Assembly: GCA_949318235.1 (NCBI GenBank)
Contig: OX439128.1
Span: forward strand, 52,667,505-52,731,504
Origin: Ecdyonurus torrentis
Taxonomy: Eukaryota > Arthropoda > Insecta > Ephemeroptera > Heptageniidae
Length of the DNA: 64,000 nucleotides
Reading direction: 5' to 3'
Shown piece by piece: positions 1 through 23,030 of this stretch (its first letter is position 1; every line of letters starts with the position of its first letter). Position numbers and translations under genes: made by a program. The notes beneath the pieces are model-generated. The model did not search any database and was not told where the DNA came from. It was given only the letters and a program-made list of their open reading frames with translations.

Positions 1-224
1 TTTTGTTTTATATTATGCTCATTTTTCCTCTAAATGAGGTTACTTTTTGTAAGTAATTTAGAGTACAAAGAACGACTTGGTCTCTATATCTCTATCTCTA
101 ACACTACAGTTCAGTTGGCAGTGACGCCTCTTATACAGCACTCAGAAAAAATATTATAGAAATCAAGTCTCGTGGCAGAAAAATGGAGAGAAATATGCGA
201 TAATATCATGTACATACACGTATA

Positions 225-556
225 AAAAATTTCGTAATTATTATGCAAGCTCATTTCCAGAACAATTGGTTTAATACAACATCATACGTTTTACTTTATA
301 ATAACTATGTTACATAGCATAAACATTATGTTGTTCTTAATTTATCATAATTTATGCTAAAATGACTTAAATGTAGCATAAATTACCTAATTAAACCTGC
401 ATGTATGTCAATATAGCATAAATTATAAAACAAAATAAACTAACTTAACATTGCTATGTAAAATAATTATGAATTATAGCATAAATTATGCTGTATAGAA
501 CAATTTATACTAAAATTTAGCTAGCATAATTATTACGTATTTATTTTTTTACGTGT
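225..556. mobile_element. Family B MITE, two degenerate copies
   Basis: The stretch has the family vocabulary (ATAATTATG, GCATAAATTA, TTTATGCTATA) and ends in CTAGCATAATTATTACGTA followed by a T-rich tail like the 3' end of the bounded copy at 39099-39312. Its length suggests two overlapping or nested copies. Confidence 0.55.
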
Positions 557-588
557 TTAAATGGCAGATAATGAAACTTTAAAAAAAG

Positions 589-624
<36 letters not shown>

Positions 625-1300
625 CGACCACACAAAGTGGTTGTTACTCACTGTCACTGCTGCTAGTGACAACTTGGGCACCAACCACGAGCATCAGTGA
701 TTGATATGTACTGTATGTATGTACTCACCTAAAACAAAAGACAAAGTCAACACATTAGCATACGTCACTATAAAACATTGCAATCTAAATGTAGTACATA
801 TAACAATGATCATGCAGATCATAATGTGTACGGTCATTTTATTAAAATATGAATTTCTATTGGCATATGGATATAACATACTATATAACTCGTATATTTA
901 GATGGAGTTTTGTGTCAACTGAAATCTCCATCTGATTGCATTGAATGGCCATAAGCCAATAGAAATTCATTTTTAAGTAAAATGACTGTACATAAAATTA
1001 TACAAGATTCGATATTTCCCATTAGTGCATGATTACCGTCTACTAGTGAAATGTATAATGTTTACATTAACATTGTAGAAGCCTCTTGTTAGTGTGTTTG
1101 TGAGAAAACTACTGCACTGAGATCACAAATATTTTATTGAGGATTACTAGGCATACTTGTACGTTGTTTTAAGTAATAATAATAGTTCTTTATTTGGTTT
1201 AAATTGTGAGTGGTACATATAGAAAAAAAAATACAAAAACAACAAGTAAGTAACCCAACGGGTGATGAGAAAAAGGAAAAATACCTCTACACTATAGTGA

Positions 1301-1500
1301 NNNNNNNNNNNNNNNNNNNNNNNNNNNNNNNNNNNNNNNNNNNNNNNNNNNNNNNNNNNNNNNNNNNNNNNNNNNNNNNNNNNNNNNNNNNNNNNNNNNN
1401 NNNNNNNNNNNNNNNNNNNNNNNNNNNNNNNNNNNNNNNNNNNNNNNNNNNNNNNNNNNNNNNNNNNNNNNNNNNNNNNNNNNNNNNNNNNNNNNNNNNN
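1301..1500. other. Assembly gap (200 N)
   Basis: Exactly 200 N bases. The sequence resuming at 1501 is the interior of a family C element, so the gap removes that element's left part. Confidence 0.99.
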
Positions 1501-1797
1501 AAATGGGATCTTCAAAACTGATGACAATTTTTACCAGAATGTTAATGTAGCCCCACGAGAGAGCCTTAAAAAACTGTAAAGTATGCAATTTGCGTGAAAA
1601 TTCATGTTTATGACGTCAGAAACATGCAAATATTAGTATGAAAATGTTGTGTGGGTTGCATAAATCGAATATTCTGATCACTGCTACGGAGCTACAGTTG
1701 GGTTTTGAGACAAACTAATGTTATTTATGTAAATCCCATCAAGTGTTTTGTGATATAAATGCTTATGTTTTTCTCTGGTCTATTCCTTTAAGCTTAG
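1501..1797. mobile_element. Family C TTAA-type MITE, partial at gap
   Basis: It matches the copies at 10655, 23117 and 37799. It has the interior GACGTCAGAAACATGCAAA and the right end TGGTCTATTCCT followed by TTAA at 1798-1801. The left end is lost in the N gap. Confidence 0.8.
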
Positions 1798-2148
1798 CAT
1801 ATTTAGACGTTACTAAGCGTACTGCAGGACGTTATCCATGCAGTACCATTAGTTATCGACATCGGGCAGTGCCTCCAGTATTTGTCAGTTTTTGTGACGT
1901 ATGCTGACCACACTGTTCTTGTGAATAGAGATATTTAAGTGGAAAGAACATGGTTTTATAATTAATTAACTCGATCCCCCCTCCTCTCTCAATGCCCGCA
2001 GGTAAAATAATGATAAAGTACGCTCTAGCTTTACCACGGAATCTAAAATTTTATCGAGTTTCATCAAAGTACTGAACAGTACAATATGGTCATGGTATAC
2101 AGGCGGGTCATATATGTGTGTGTGTATGTTTTGGGTGTTGAATTATGT

Positions 2149-2152
<4 letters not shown>

Positions 2153-2230
<78 letters not shown>
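2153..2230 (+). repeat. (CT)n microsatellite
   Basis: About 39 uninterrupted CT units. The reading frames across it are leucine/serine artefacts. A second, interrupted CT-rich tract with CCTC units runs about 2590-2845. Confidence 0.97.
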
Positions 2231-2233
<3 letters not shown>

Positions 2234-2722
2234 CTACACATTCAATTTTGCAGCTTTTTACTGATGAAGCATTATCATCAGTATAATAATATACTGCAGT
2301 ACACTGTGTGTGTGTGTGTATGTGTGTGTAATATACATGTATATATACCGCTGCAAAAAGGCCACATCTCCAATGATCGTGAACACCATTCAAGGCCCTA
2401 TATCAACAGTGAGAACCTTATGGAATAATCGATGAAGATAGAGCCTTTTCGAAATGCTGATTACTGGAGATAAGGACTTTTTTAGCGACCGAAACTATAC
2501 ATTTTACTTATACTTTATGTATTTTTTTTCTTTGGCATCTGTTTATTTTTCATAGCAATGTTTTGCTCAATAAAGTAATCTTATATCTACAAACACACAC
2601 ACTTGTTCTGTCTCTCTCTCTTTCCGTCTCACTCGTTCTTCTCTTTTTCTCATTTCTCTCTTATTCACTTTCTCTAGCTCTCTCTCTCTCTCCGTCTAAA
2701 TCATCCTTCTTTTTTCTCATTC

Positions 2723-2770
<48 letters not shown>

Positions 2771-3671
2771 CGCACTCGTCCTTCTCTTTTTCTCATTTCT
2801 CTCTCATTCACTTTCTCTCTCCCTCCCTCCCTCCCTCCCTCTCACCAATCATTCAATACTATTTTAATTAACTTCTTTATTATATCAAAATTCAATTAAC
2901 CACAGACACGCTTCTTTTGCTATTGAAGTTCTATTCAGTACATCCCGCATGTACGTATACTCTACATAAAATAGTTGACCCCGACACTGCATGGTCAGTT
3001 TTCACCCTCATATTACGTTGGTTGGTGCCCATTATTGAAAATTATTAATTAACTTTTTATACATCTACCTACACATTACAAATGTTTTTATTATGCTCAT
3101 ACGTTTTAAATTTTAATTAAAGCTTTAATTTATTCTGTTATCATAATGTAAATTTATTAGCCACATATAGAAATGTAAAATATTATTATTGTTGCTCGGA
3201 AATTTTAGTGAAGTGAAAAAAAATTGCAGTTTTAATGTGTTCAGCGCGTCTATTTTACATTATTATTGCTGCATTTTGTATATCATTGGCTTGAATTTAA
3301 CAAGTGAGAGAGAGAGAGAGAGAGAGAGAGATTAAATACCTCTTACCGGCGAGGTGACTTACCACTAATCAGAAACACGAATGACGTGGGACAATTCTAA
3401 TAAAACATTACGCTTATGTGGAGAAATACTTCATCTTCTTTTCTCTCTCTCTCTCTCTCTTGCAATTTTTGAAAAAACTAGAGCACAGATTTCAAAAAAA
3501 AAAAAAAAAAAGAAAAGAAAGAAAGATGCTAGGCATGATTTTTGTGCTGCAACTCTCAACCCTAAAAAAGAGCGAACAAATCATTTGCTTTTTGAATGAA
3601 GTTGCGTTTTTTTGAAGCAAGTGAACAGGGTTTACGATCAACCCATCACGGAACACATGCATTGTACAAAT

Positions 3672-3870
3672 TATTCAGTTCCATAGATGTAACTCTGCTG
3701 TAAAAACCAATAGCTGAATTGAAAAAGTTTAAACAGTAACTCGTTAGTATAAGACGCTATTTCTTCAGTGGTAAACAGTTAGCTCTTCACATCTTAAAAA
3801 ACTTTGTAAATATCTAACAAATTTATTTTTAAAAAATGTCTTACTATATATATAATTGTTAGTTACTTTT
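3672..3870. mobile_element. Family J MITE relic
   Basis: Degenerate copy of the CACGGAAA-ended element bounded at 52228-52455 and 55239-55446. It shares the succession of AACTCGTTAGTATAA, GTAAACAGTTAGC and ATCTAACAAATTT motifs. The ends are eroded. Confidence 0.55.
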
Positions 3871-4131
3871 TTCCGTCATCAGTCAGCGTGTTCTTTTATT
3901 ACTATATTATTATTTTTTTCAAAATTATTATTATTTTTTTTTTTTGTAACCGGTAAGAAGTATTGCGTTTTTTTTCCGCGTATAAAATTGCCTACATTTA
4001 AATCTAAAACTGTAGTGTAATTGTACTGTAAAGCGCTATTTCCTTCCCTGTTCTAGCCTCAATGTGTTGCAGAGTGTTGTGATGTGTTACAAAGTATGTA
4101 TTGTTACTAAAGTTGATATGTTACTTTACAG

Positions 4132-15052
<10,921 letters not shown>

Positions 15053-15349
15053 GTCACTCACCCATCCGTCCTCCCAAATAATTATTTAATATGACTATAC
15101 TATACGATATGCCACGCCCTCCAATACCCATAATACCATCCATCAGTCAAGGCTGAACCATGTGGAGATTTTTTGTTTGTAAACAAACTCGGAGATATTA
15201 GATTGTTGTAGAATTTCTGTCCGTAAGCATGGACTTTTCCATGCGATGTTGTGGACTTCGTAAAGGACTTTTTGCCGCCTTATTGGACTGCCAAACGTGA
15301 CCACTGGTAATAAGCATTTGAAAAGAGCGTTTATTACGTGACAGATATT

Positions 15350-15790
15350 CTAAACAGAACGTAATTTCGTATTGAAATATTTGACTAATTGCGTAATGTT
15401 TGACGTAACAAATCATTTGATTACGTATATAATTACGTGTCAATAATTTGACTACGTAATTACGCAATATGTTACGTAATAAATTATTTGATTACGCATA
15501 TAATTACGTGTCAATAATTTGACTGCGTAATTACGCAATATGTTACGAATTAAATTATTTGATAGCGTAATTACGCAATCAAATACGTAAATAATCATTT
15601 AATTAAGTAAATAAATAATTTTTTACGTAATAAATTATTTGATTGCCAAATAACACAATACGTAATAACTTACTTCATAACGTAATTACGCACTGTACTA
15701 CGTAATAAACTACGTTATTACGTAATTACGAAATGAAATACACTATAAATAATTAGGTAACGTAATTACGTTCTCAACCAATCAAATTTC
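15350..15790. repeat. ACGTAA/TTACGT degenerate array
   Basis: Dense TACGTAATTACG-type palindromes. A unit of about 74 bp containing AATTACGTGTCAATAATTTG and TACGCAATATGTTACG is clearly duplicated (15423-15495 and 15497-15567), followed by more diverged copies. Confidence 0.8.
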
Positions 15791-16342
15791 TTATAACATT
15801 TTAAATTAATAAAACGAAGTTTGTTTATAAAATCAAAAAACTCTAAATCTGAACACTTTATTCAGAACACAAAAATATTTATACTAAAAAAAATAAAAAA
15901 TCTGACTATCATTTGTTATTAATAAATTTTAAGCAAAAATTGCATTCCAAAGAATCGTATTTAACTATTGTAAATATTTACATTCCTATATTATATAAAA
16001 TAAATTAATTTGCTTGAAATTTATAATTAAATGTTATGTCAAGACGTATGTGTATGTATCTCTCAATTTTTATTTATTGAAATTTCTCTTATTTTAATTC
16101 AAATTTTTCTTTTTTAAGAGCTCGAGTATTTTGAGTCTTGAATTAAAAATAAACAGAGAATAAATATTTAAAAAAAATGGAATAACTACAGGGTGAGATT
16201 GATTTCATTGTATACTCAAATTATAAATATTTAAAAATATAAATCATAAAAAATGTTAATACAAATTTCATTGTTTATAAAATTATGTCATATACTTATA
16301 GAGAGTTTGAAGGAGAGATGTGCGTTCGCAGACATTTAGGAT

Positions 16343-16545
16343 TCCAGAGGTTGCCAGGGTCCGCTTATGTTTACTCAAAATACGGAAAAGGAAGTGCTGG
16401 AAGAGGAAACCACGTGACGATAAAAGTGGTAGAAAAGTTGGTGCCAGCAGCAAGCTAGGCCTGCGAGCTACCTCCCACTTTTATCGTCACGTGGTTTCCT
16501 CTTCCGGCACTTCCTTTTCCGCATTTTGAGTAAAAACATAAGCGG
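16343..16545. repeat. Palindrome with CACGTG and GGAAGTG motifs (family G)
   Basis: The left arm reads TACTCAAAATACGGAAAAGG then GGAAACCACGTGACG. The right arm is its reverse complement, ending CATTTTGAGTAAAAACATAA. The arms are about 90 bp and the centre is near 16450. Related palindromes occupy 17846-18216. Confidence 0.85.
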
Positions 16546-17117
16546 TCACTGACTGCTTCTGTTTACCGGAAGCGGTTCGGGCATCTCTCCTTTAAAGTTG
16601 TCTATATACATAACATGGAAGAAACCAACCAACAAAATATATTATATTATAACTGCCTAGTCTTTGTAAAGTTTAAAATTTTTAGAGAAGTTATTGCATG
16701 TCTTTAACAAGAATCCATTTATTATCCCACGACGTTAGATCTTATATACGAGGTTCACAGCGCTCTATGTGAACGGTAATTAGAACTTATACATTGATAA
16801 CATATGGCACTGACGTGAGTATAGTAGCCTGCGTTCTATAGAAACTTCACGTATTGTGAACTCATTGTGAAATTTATGAAAGAACGGCACTGTGAACCAT
16901 GATATAAGGAGGGGTTTTATATCATGATGTGAACCGATGCACAAATAAAAACGCATTGCGTTCGTCTTTTGTAATTTTACCTAATCGTGAAGAACTACTT
17001 CCGGTATAAAAAAAAAAAGCCATCAAGATGCTAAAAAAATAATGGAAATGAGAATTGGAATTTTTTACCGCAAGAAATGCGTTTTCACTACCTTTGCCTT
17101 ATATCTACTACTGCATA

Positions 17118-17330
17118 TGGACAAAAAAATAAGTACCCAATAATTATGCTATATAGCTCATCAATGCAGCAACATAATGTATGCTATATTGTACAGTGAT
17201 TATACTACATAACATAATAGTTAACATGTTCAGCATAATTACTTGCTATTACAAAATAACAACATTTATGTTCTACAATATAGCAAGTGTTCAATACAGC
17301 ATAAATTACGTAACTTATTTTTTACCGTAA
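17118..17330 (-). mobile_element. Family B MITE, diverged copy
   Basis: The motif order matches other reverse-oriented family B copies (ATAATTATGCTATATAGCTC, ATTATACTACATAACATAAT, CAGCATAAATTACGTAA). The terminal CACGG motif is degraded. Confidence 0.65.
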
Positions 17331-17629
17331 TTTATACGTTCACAATGATCTACGTTCACAATCAACTGTGAACCTCGTATATATTTCCAATTAGGGCAGT
17401 TTTAAAATGCTCAACATATTATATAAATACTGTATAACTTGTATAATTAAATAAATTTAATAATATTCTATAAAATATTATATATAACAAATAGTCACAC
17501 AAATAATGTAAAAAATAAATTCCTTTGTAAAAAACTACTGTAGCAAAGTCAGATGTTAATATATATAGTTAAGTAGCATCACAAATATGTTAGAGAGGGT
17601 GGTATGATTGAGTGACGTATAGAGAACTT

Positions 17630-18296
17630 TATCATAGAAGTGACATCCCCATGTTTAGGCAGACCTGCATACGTAATACAGTAAGCCTACATCACGTTAT
17701 TTCAAGGCACCAATAACAGCACAGAACAGCTAGCCATTCTAAGGAACCAATCAGAGAGCGCGTAAGCACACTTTTGGTGCCTGTCGCGTGCTCTGATTGG
17801 TGGCTCAAAATGGTCTGTGACTTGAAATTGAGACCGCTTATGTTATAACTCAAAATGCGGAAAAGGAAGTGCCAAAAAAGGAAACCACGTGACTGTAAAA
17901 GTGGGAAGTAGCTCAGGCCTAGCTTGCTGCTAGCGAGAAGGAGTGTTTATATATGTCTACTCAAAAAGCGGAAAAGGAAGTGGCCGGAATAGGAAACCAC
18001 GTGACGGTAAAAGTGGAAGAAAACTTTGTGCCAGCAGCAAGCTAGCCTTGAGCTACCTACCACTTTTTACCGTCACGTGGTTTCCTCTTCCGGCCACTTC
18101 CTTTTCCGCTTTTTGAGTGAGCATAAGCACTCAAGTTTTCTCCCACTTAAACCGTCACGTGGTTTCCTCTTCCGGCCACTTCCTTTTCCGTATTTTGAGT
18201 AAACATAAGCGGTGAAAGTGATTTAGGTTTACTGTATTACGTCTGCAGTTGTGCCTAAAACATATATGCAGGGGATGTCACTTCTATGGTTAAGTT
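17630..18296. mobile_element. Foldback element with internal family G palindromes
   Basis: The ends ATAGAAGTGACATCCCC and GGGGATGTCACTTCTATGG are inverted repeats extended by CAGTAAGCCTA/TTTACTGTATTACGTC. Inside are at least three tandem or inverted copies of the GGAAAAGGAAGTG ... CCACGTGAC module also seen at 16343-16545. Confidence 0.8.
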
Positions 18297-18699
18297 CTCT
18301 AATGAGAGATGAAGAGATTGATAATAAAATGTGAGAGGAACAGTCAAACTGTTCAAAACAATGGGATTTCCAACCTGTAATATATAATAATTAGAAATAA
18401 TATAAATAAATGTTTGCTACCAAAGGTAGAAATTTTTCTAGTTAATAATAATATTTTAATTTGTAATTAATTTCATTGATTGTTTACTATTTAGTGTATA
18501 GTTATTATTATTATTAGTTAACATTGTTGTATAGAGAAAAGAAAGATAATACAATAATTATGTAACTTAATGCAGTTTTTTCAATGTTTATTATTACATA
18601 GAATCTGTAAGTATTTATATAGTGTTAAGAAATATTAAATCATAAATGACAAGTTTTTAAGAAAATTATTCAGATTTTATATTTGGAGTATTTTAATTG

Positions 18700-19385
18700 G
18701 TTATCTAGCACATGGAAAGGTCTAGGACATGTCATATGACATGCTATAAAGAATATGTCTTAATTAAACGAGAAGAGAAGTGCTCTTTTTAAGACCATAT
18801 TGATAAGAGATCAAGCCATGCTCTGAAACATGTTTTTAGAGATTAAATACGGACATGTCTTAGGAGAGTGGACATGCTCTAAATTAGTTTTAAGGGATGA
18901 AATACGATCTTGAACATGTCTTAAAGTATGATAAGTGCTCTAAATTACGTTTTAAAGGGATGATTTATGTTTTCGGACATGTCTTGAAAAATAAGACATA
19001 CTTTAGAACTTGGCGTAAAAAAATACAAGCTTTAAGACATAAATTACAAAGTTGAGGACATGTCCTAAACTGTTTTCATTCTCTTATCCCATGTTCTAGA
19101 GTATGTCCTTTCTCTTAGGACATGTCCTAGAGCTTCTCTAAAATTTGAAATGCGCTCTTGCACATGTTCATAGGGATGAAACACACTCTAGAATATGCCA
19201 TGATAAAATAAACATGCTAGGACATGTATTAAGCAATAAAACATGCTGTAAGACATGTTTTATTAGAAAAGACATGCGTTATGACATGCTTTAGGAGAAA
19301 ATACATATTCTAAGACATGTTTAAAGACATGGAAAACACTCTAGGACCTGTCCTTAAAATTGAACATGTTCTAAGTGATAGCCGT
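18700..19385. repeat. Degenerate array with GACATGTC/AACATG cores
   Basis: About two dozen copies of an irregular 25-40 bp unit centred on RRACATGYYY-like motifs, for example AGGACATGTCATATGACATG, CGGACATGTCTTAGG and TAGGACATGTCCTAG. Spacing and orientation vary, and units are joined by TAAATTA or GGGATGAAA linkers. Confidence 0.75.
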
Positions 19386-20168
19386 TATAATCATACTTAA
19401 GTAAGTTGATTGAATACATTTTTAAGAAATGGAGAACCAATTAAAATATCGCCCTTTGGTTCGAACTTAAAAAGTTATAGTTCGGTCCTTTGACATGTTG
19501 AAGGTTATTACTAAGGTCATGCCCTTAAGTCATATTGACCTCAGTGAGGTGACCTTGCTGAAACTAATAGCTCTAGGTCATTAATTGAAATACTGGTCAT
19601 TATTTGAATATTTCAAAATAATAATAATAATAATTTGTTAAAAACTTGTTCTAAAATTATGTTTTAGTTTTCTTCTCCTCTCTCCTAATCTCTATTAGGT
19701 AAAATTGTTAGTCTATCTTAGAGAATGTTTACAATAAAATAATGTCAACAAGTATTTTGTTCCTTACAAGTAAATTGTAGATAGTACATTACAAAATACT
19801 GAACCAGGCTGAATGAAAGTCCTATATATATATAATATTACATTTCTTCCAATCATTGAGTTTTTTTTTTAAATCATAAAATCGCAAAGTTTTTGTCTTT
19901 TTTAATCAAGGTGCTTTGGTATTTAAAATGCACAAAATGTTACTAAAATTTGGTATTTAAAATGCACAAAATCCTACTAAAATTTGGTATTTCTTCTTCT
20001 ATTTAATAAAACAAATCTCTTTAATAAAATTAAAAAATGTCAAATTTTAATTTTCATGACATTAAAACGTCCATATTTCTTGCAAGACTGCGATTTTTTA
20101 TAAAGTTTTGTAAAAATAAGAAGGAAAATGAAAATGAATGAAAAGTGGGTCTAGGAAAATCTGCCGCG

Positions 20169-20382
20169 TACGAAAATAAATACGTAATAATTATGCTAGC
20201 TCAATGCAGCAAAATTTATGCATAACATCATAATTTATACTATATTGTATAATAATTATCCTACATAACATAATAGTTAAGATATGTTTATAGTATAATT
20301 ACTGTTACGAAATAACAGCATTTGTGCTCTACAATATAGCAAGTGTTCAATGTAGCATAAATTACGTAATTTATTTTTACGT
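20169..20382 (-). mobile_element. Family B MITE
   Basis: About 214 bp, starting near CGAAAATAAATACGTAATAA and ending in AAATTACGTAATTTATTTTTA. It keeps ATTATGCTAGCTC and the GCATAAATTACG end block. Confidence 0.7.
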
Positions 20383-20852
20383 GAGGTGGAGCACAATTTT
20401 TGACGCTCAGAGCTTTTGATGCATAATATTTGCAAAGTCTGAAGTCCATTAGAAGTTTCCAAGTAATTTCACCGTATGCCAATTAAACTACTTTCAATAT
20501 TGCGAGTGTATGAAACTTTAAGTAGAAATATGTAAAAAAAAAAAAATAAAAAAAATGAAACAAGTATAAAAATACAAAATATACCGAATATAAAGTAAAT
20601 AAAAAAACGTTGCTTTATAACTTTGACTTATGGGAATATGGTATATATGGCAACACTTTATTATATAAGTAGAGGACCAGAATAAGAGTGGAGGGGGTAT
20701 GAGAGTGTTTTAAAGAAAAAGAGGAAAAGGCATACACAGTGTTGCATTACATTTCTCTTGTTGGGGATGTTTTTCAGTTACTTTCAGTACATAATAAAAT
20801 TATATATTTTGACAATGCAATCAAATAAAAAATTTGAGGTTAACAATCTTGT

Positions 20853-21145
20853 GCAGAGTTTCACAGTTTTAAGAAGCATCGTAAAAACTTAACGGCTATC
20901 ACGTCACTAAGTAAGCGTTAAAGTTAAAACGTTGAATATTAACGACAAAACATTTATGACGTCACAATCGTTAGGAGCGAATATATAAAATGTAGATTTG
21001 CAACGACGAACTTTGACGTTTATTTTATTGTGATTCTAACGCTTGTGACGTCGTAAATGTTTTTGTCGTTAAAATTTCAATGGTAAGTGACGAAATAACC
21101 GTTAATTTTTACAATATTCAAAACTATGCACAAGCTTTTCAACGC
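20853..21145. mobile_element. Family E palindromic element
   Basis: The arms carry CAGAGTTTCACAGTTTTAAG, AACGTTGAATATTAACGAC and TTTATGACGTCACAATCGTT on the left and mirrored counterparts on the right (CTAACGCTTGTGACGTCG, GTCGTTAAAATTTCAATGG). Related copies lie near 9650-9880, 13190-13330 and 62580-62860. Confidence 0.7.
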
Positions 21146-21965
21146 TAATTTTTTACAAATATTAAAAAAATACAAAATAAGTTTTTTTGAATACTCAGTA
21201 ATAAATATGGTAAGAGAACAAGGGATCTTCTATTGGAACTTTAGGACAAGGAAAATGGCCCACATACACGGTGAAAATAAAATATTGATTTATTTTAAAT
21301 AAAAAAAATGCCACATAAAGAAAAATCAATAATTATGGAGTGCTTTTTTTTTTAAACGACAGAATCTCTTAAACAATATATATTATTTTATATTTAAAAA
21401 ATAATAATAAACTCTTTGAGTATTGTTTGTAAAATATAAATTGCTTTTTTTAATTTTATTAACATTTTTAAGCGTGTTTTTGTTAAATTTTGTACAATTG
21501 AATTTTGTGAATTAATTTTGGTTTTATTTTGTTATTTTATATAATATATGTCATGATGTGAATAAAAAAAGTTATTGTTAAAATATGAAACAAAAAAATA
21601 TGAAATCTTTTGTCTTTCTCTTATCCTAAATACCTATAGTAAAACCTTTATTGTTAAAAAATATAAAACAAAATGAAATCTTTTGTTGAATTTTTTCTCT
21701 CTTTCTCATCCTGGCCGAGTGGTAAACATTAATACAAAGCAAAAATATTACTTGAAAATTACTTTTTATTATTATTATTATTTTTTTTTTTTTACTTTTT
21801 TTTTTAATTATTACTTAATAATGAAGTATTTACTTGTCATAAAAGAGGACTTTCAAACACAATAATTTGCTATTAAATGACAGTACAGCTTACACACAAT
21901 TGCTTATATTTTCAATATACTCACTTCAGTATTGGTCAGTACGCCTGCAATCTACCGTCTGTGTA

Positions 21966-22154
21966 CAACTTTGGCCAAAAGTTTGAGAACGATTTGTATA
22001 AGCAAACTGACTGTACTGTAAAACAGTTGGGTTAAATTGAGAGGTTGTACGCCTGATTTCACCCAGTAAAAGCCATTAATTATTATGATACTATCTTTAT
22101 GAGAAAAACACTGCGGCCACCGCTGACGTGTTCTTAAACTTTTGGCCACAGCTG
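21966..22154. mobile_element. Tc1/mariner-type MITE, TA-flanked
   Basis: 189 bp between TA at 21964-21965 and TA at 22155-22156. The left end CAACTTTGGCCAAAAGTTTG and right end AAACTTTTGGCCACAGCTG are inverted repeats. They resemble the GTGGCCAAAAGTTTTGAGAA ends known from Tc1-like transposons. It has no coding capacity. Confidence 0.85.
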
Positions 22155-22305
22155 TACACTTATATGTGCCATAAATATGCGCACCGAGAGAAAATAATGC
22201 TGCAGTTATTTTGTGTTTTGGAAGTATATAGAATTACATTGAGTTTGATTAGAAAACATGGATTTTGAAGCTTATATACTTTTGCTTGCCGGAGTTTAAT
22301 GTAAT

Positions 22306-22720
22306 CCTGGTGACGAGCTGATTACATTGAACTGGCTACTGAAGCTGCTAGCATCAATCAGCTAGCTGATTATATTGCACTGGCTACTGAAGCTGCTATA
22401 GCATCAATCCATCAATATTGATTTGCATACAAGTTAGCAGCTTCAAATAAAAAAAAAAAAAAAAAAGAGAGGGTGATGTTAATATATATGTAGGTATATG
22501 CATGCCGTCATGCATATAGCTTCATGTATACAGTAAAATTAGCAAATAATGTTGAACTATTGTAATGGATGTCCTTTACTGAATGCGGCGTGCGTGGGGC
22601 CGCGTACGCCGTGGGGCCTCATTCGTTAAATAAATAAAAAATAAAAAAAAGGAGCCAGTTCAATGTAATCCTGATGACGAGCTGATTTTATTGAACTGGC
22701 TACTGAAGCTGCTAGCAATA
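22306..22720. repeat. Inverted/tandem GAACTGGCTACTGAAGCTGC repeat with inserted element L
   Basis: TTGAACTGGCTACTGAAGC occurs near 22326 and 22691, with a TTGCACTGG variant near 22374. The stretch TGATGACGAGCTGATTTTAT near 22670 repeats 22310. Between them, about 22486-22640, lies a GC-richer module (GCGGCGTGCGTGGGGCC, CATTCGTTAAATAAA). The same module occurs in reverse orientation at about 54473-54594. Confidence 0.7.
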
Positions 22721-23030
22721 ATTAGTGACAAACGGGATAAAAAATTAGAAATTATTAAAATATTTCATATATTGTTAATTTATTAGAAAATTTGGTATAT
22801 AGAAATACATTATTTTTCTTAATTCTCTTTACAATAAAAATGTGTTTGTTGCTGCATGAGCAATAAAATTTATTCTAAAAAAAAGTGATGTTATATACAA
22901 CAAATAAATAATATAAAGTGATTCATTTTACACAAAAACTTCCAATTTACACAAAAAATAGGGTTGAAAAATGATAATTTTTAAAAAATTTATACAATAT
23001 TCGTAAGATGAAGATCAAACCAAAATTAAG

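Larger units (their letters stand above)
1..4131. other. Non-coding flank, upstream or intronic to the WW-like gene
   Basis: AT-rich DNA in which I see no supportable exon. It holds a pair of family B MITE copies near 225-556, a poly(A) run near 590-622, the assembly gap, a partial family C element, CT microsatellites (2153-2230 and 2590-2845), a short GA run near 3305-3331 and a family J relic near 3672-3870. The exon at 4132 starts with two thirds of a codon, so at least one more exon lies upstream. It may be in this stretch or outside the window. Confidence 0.5.
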
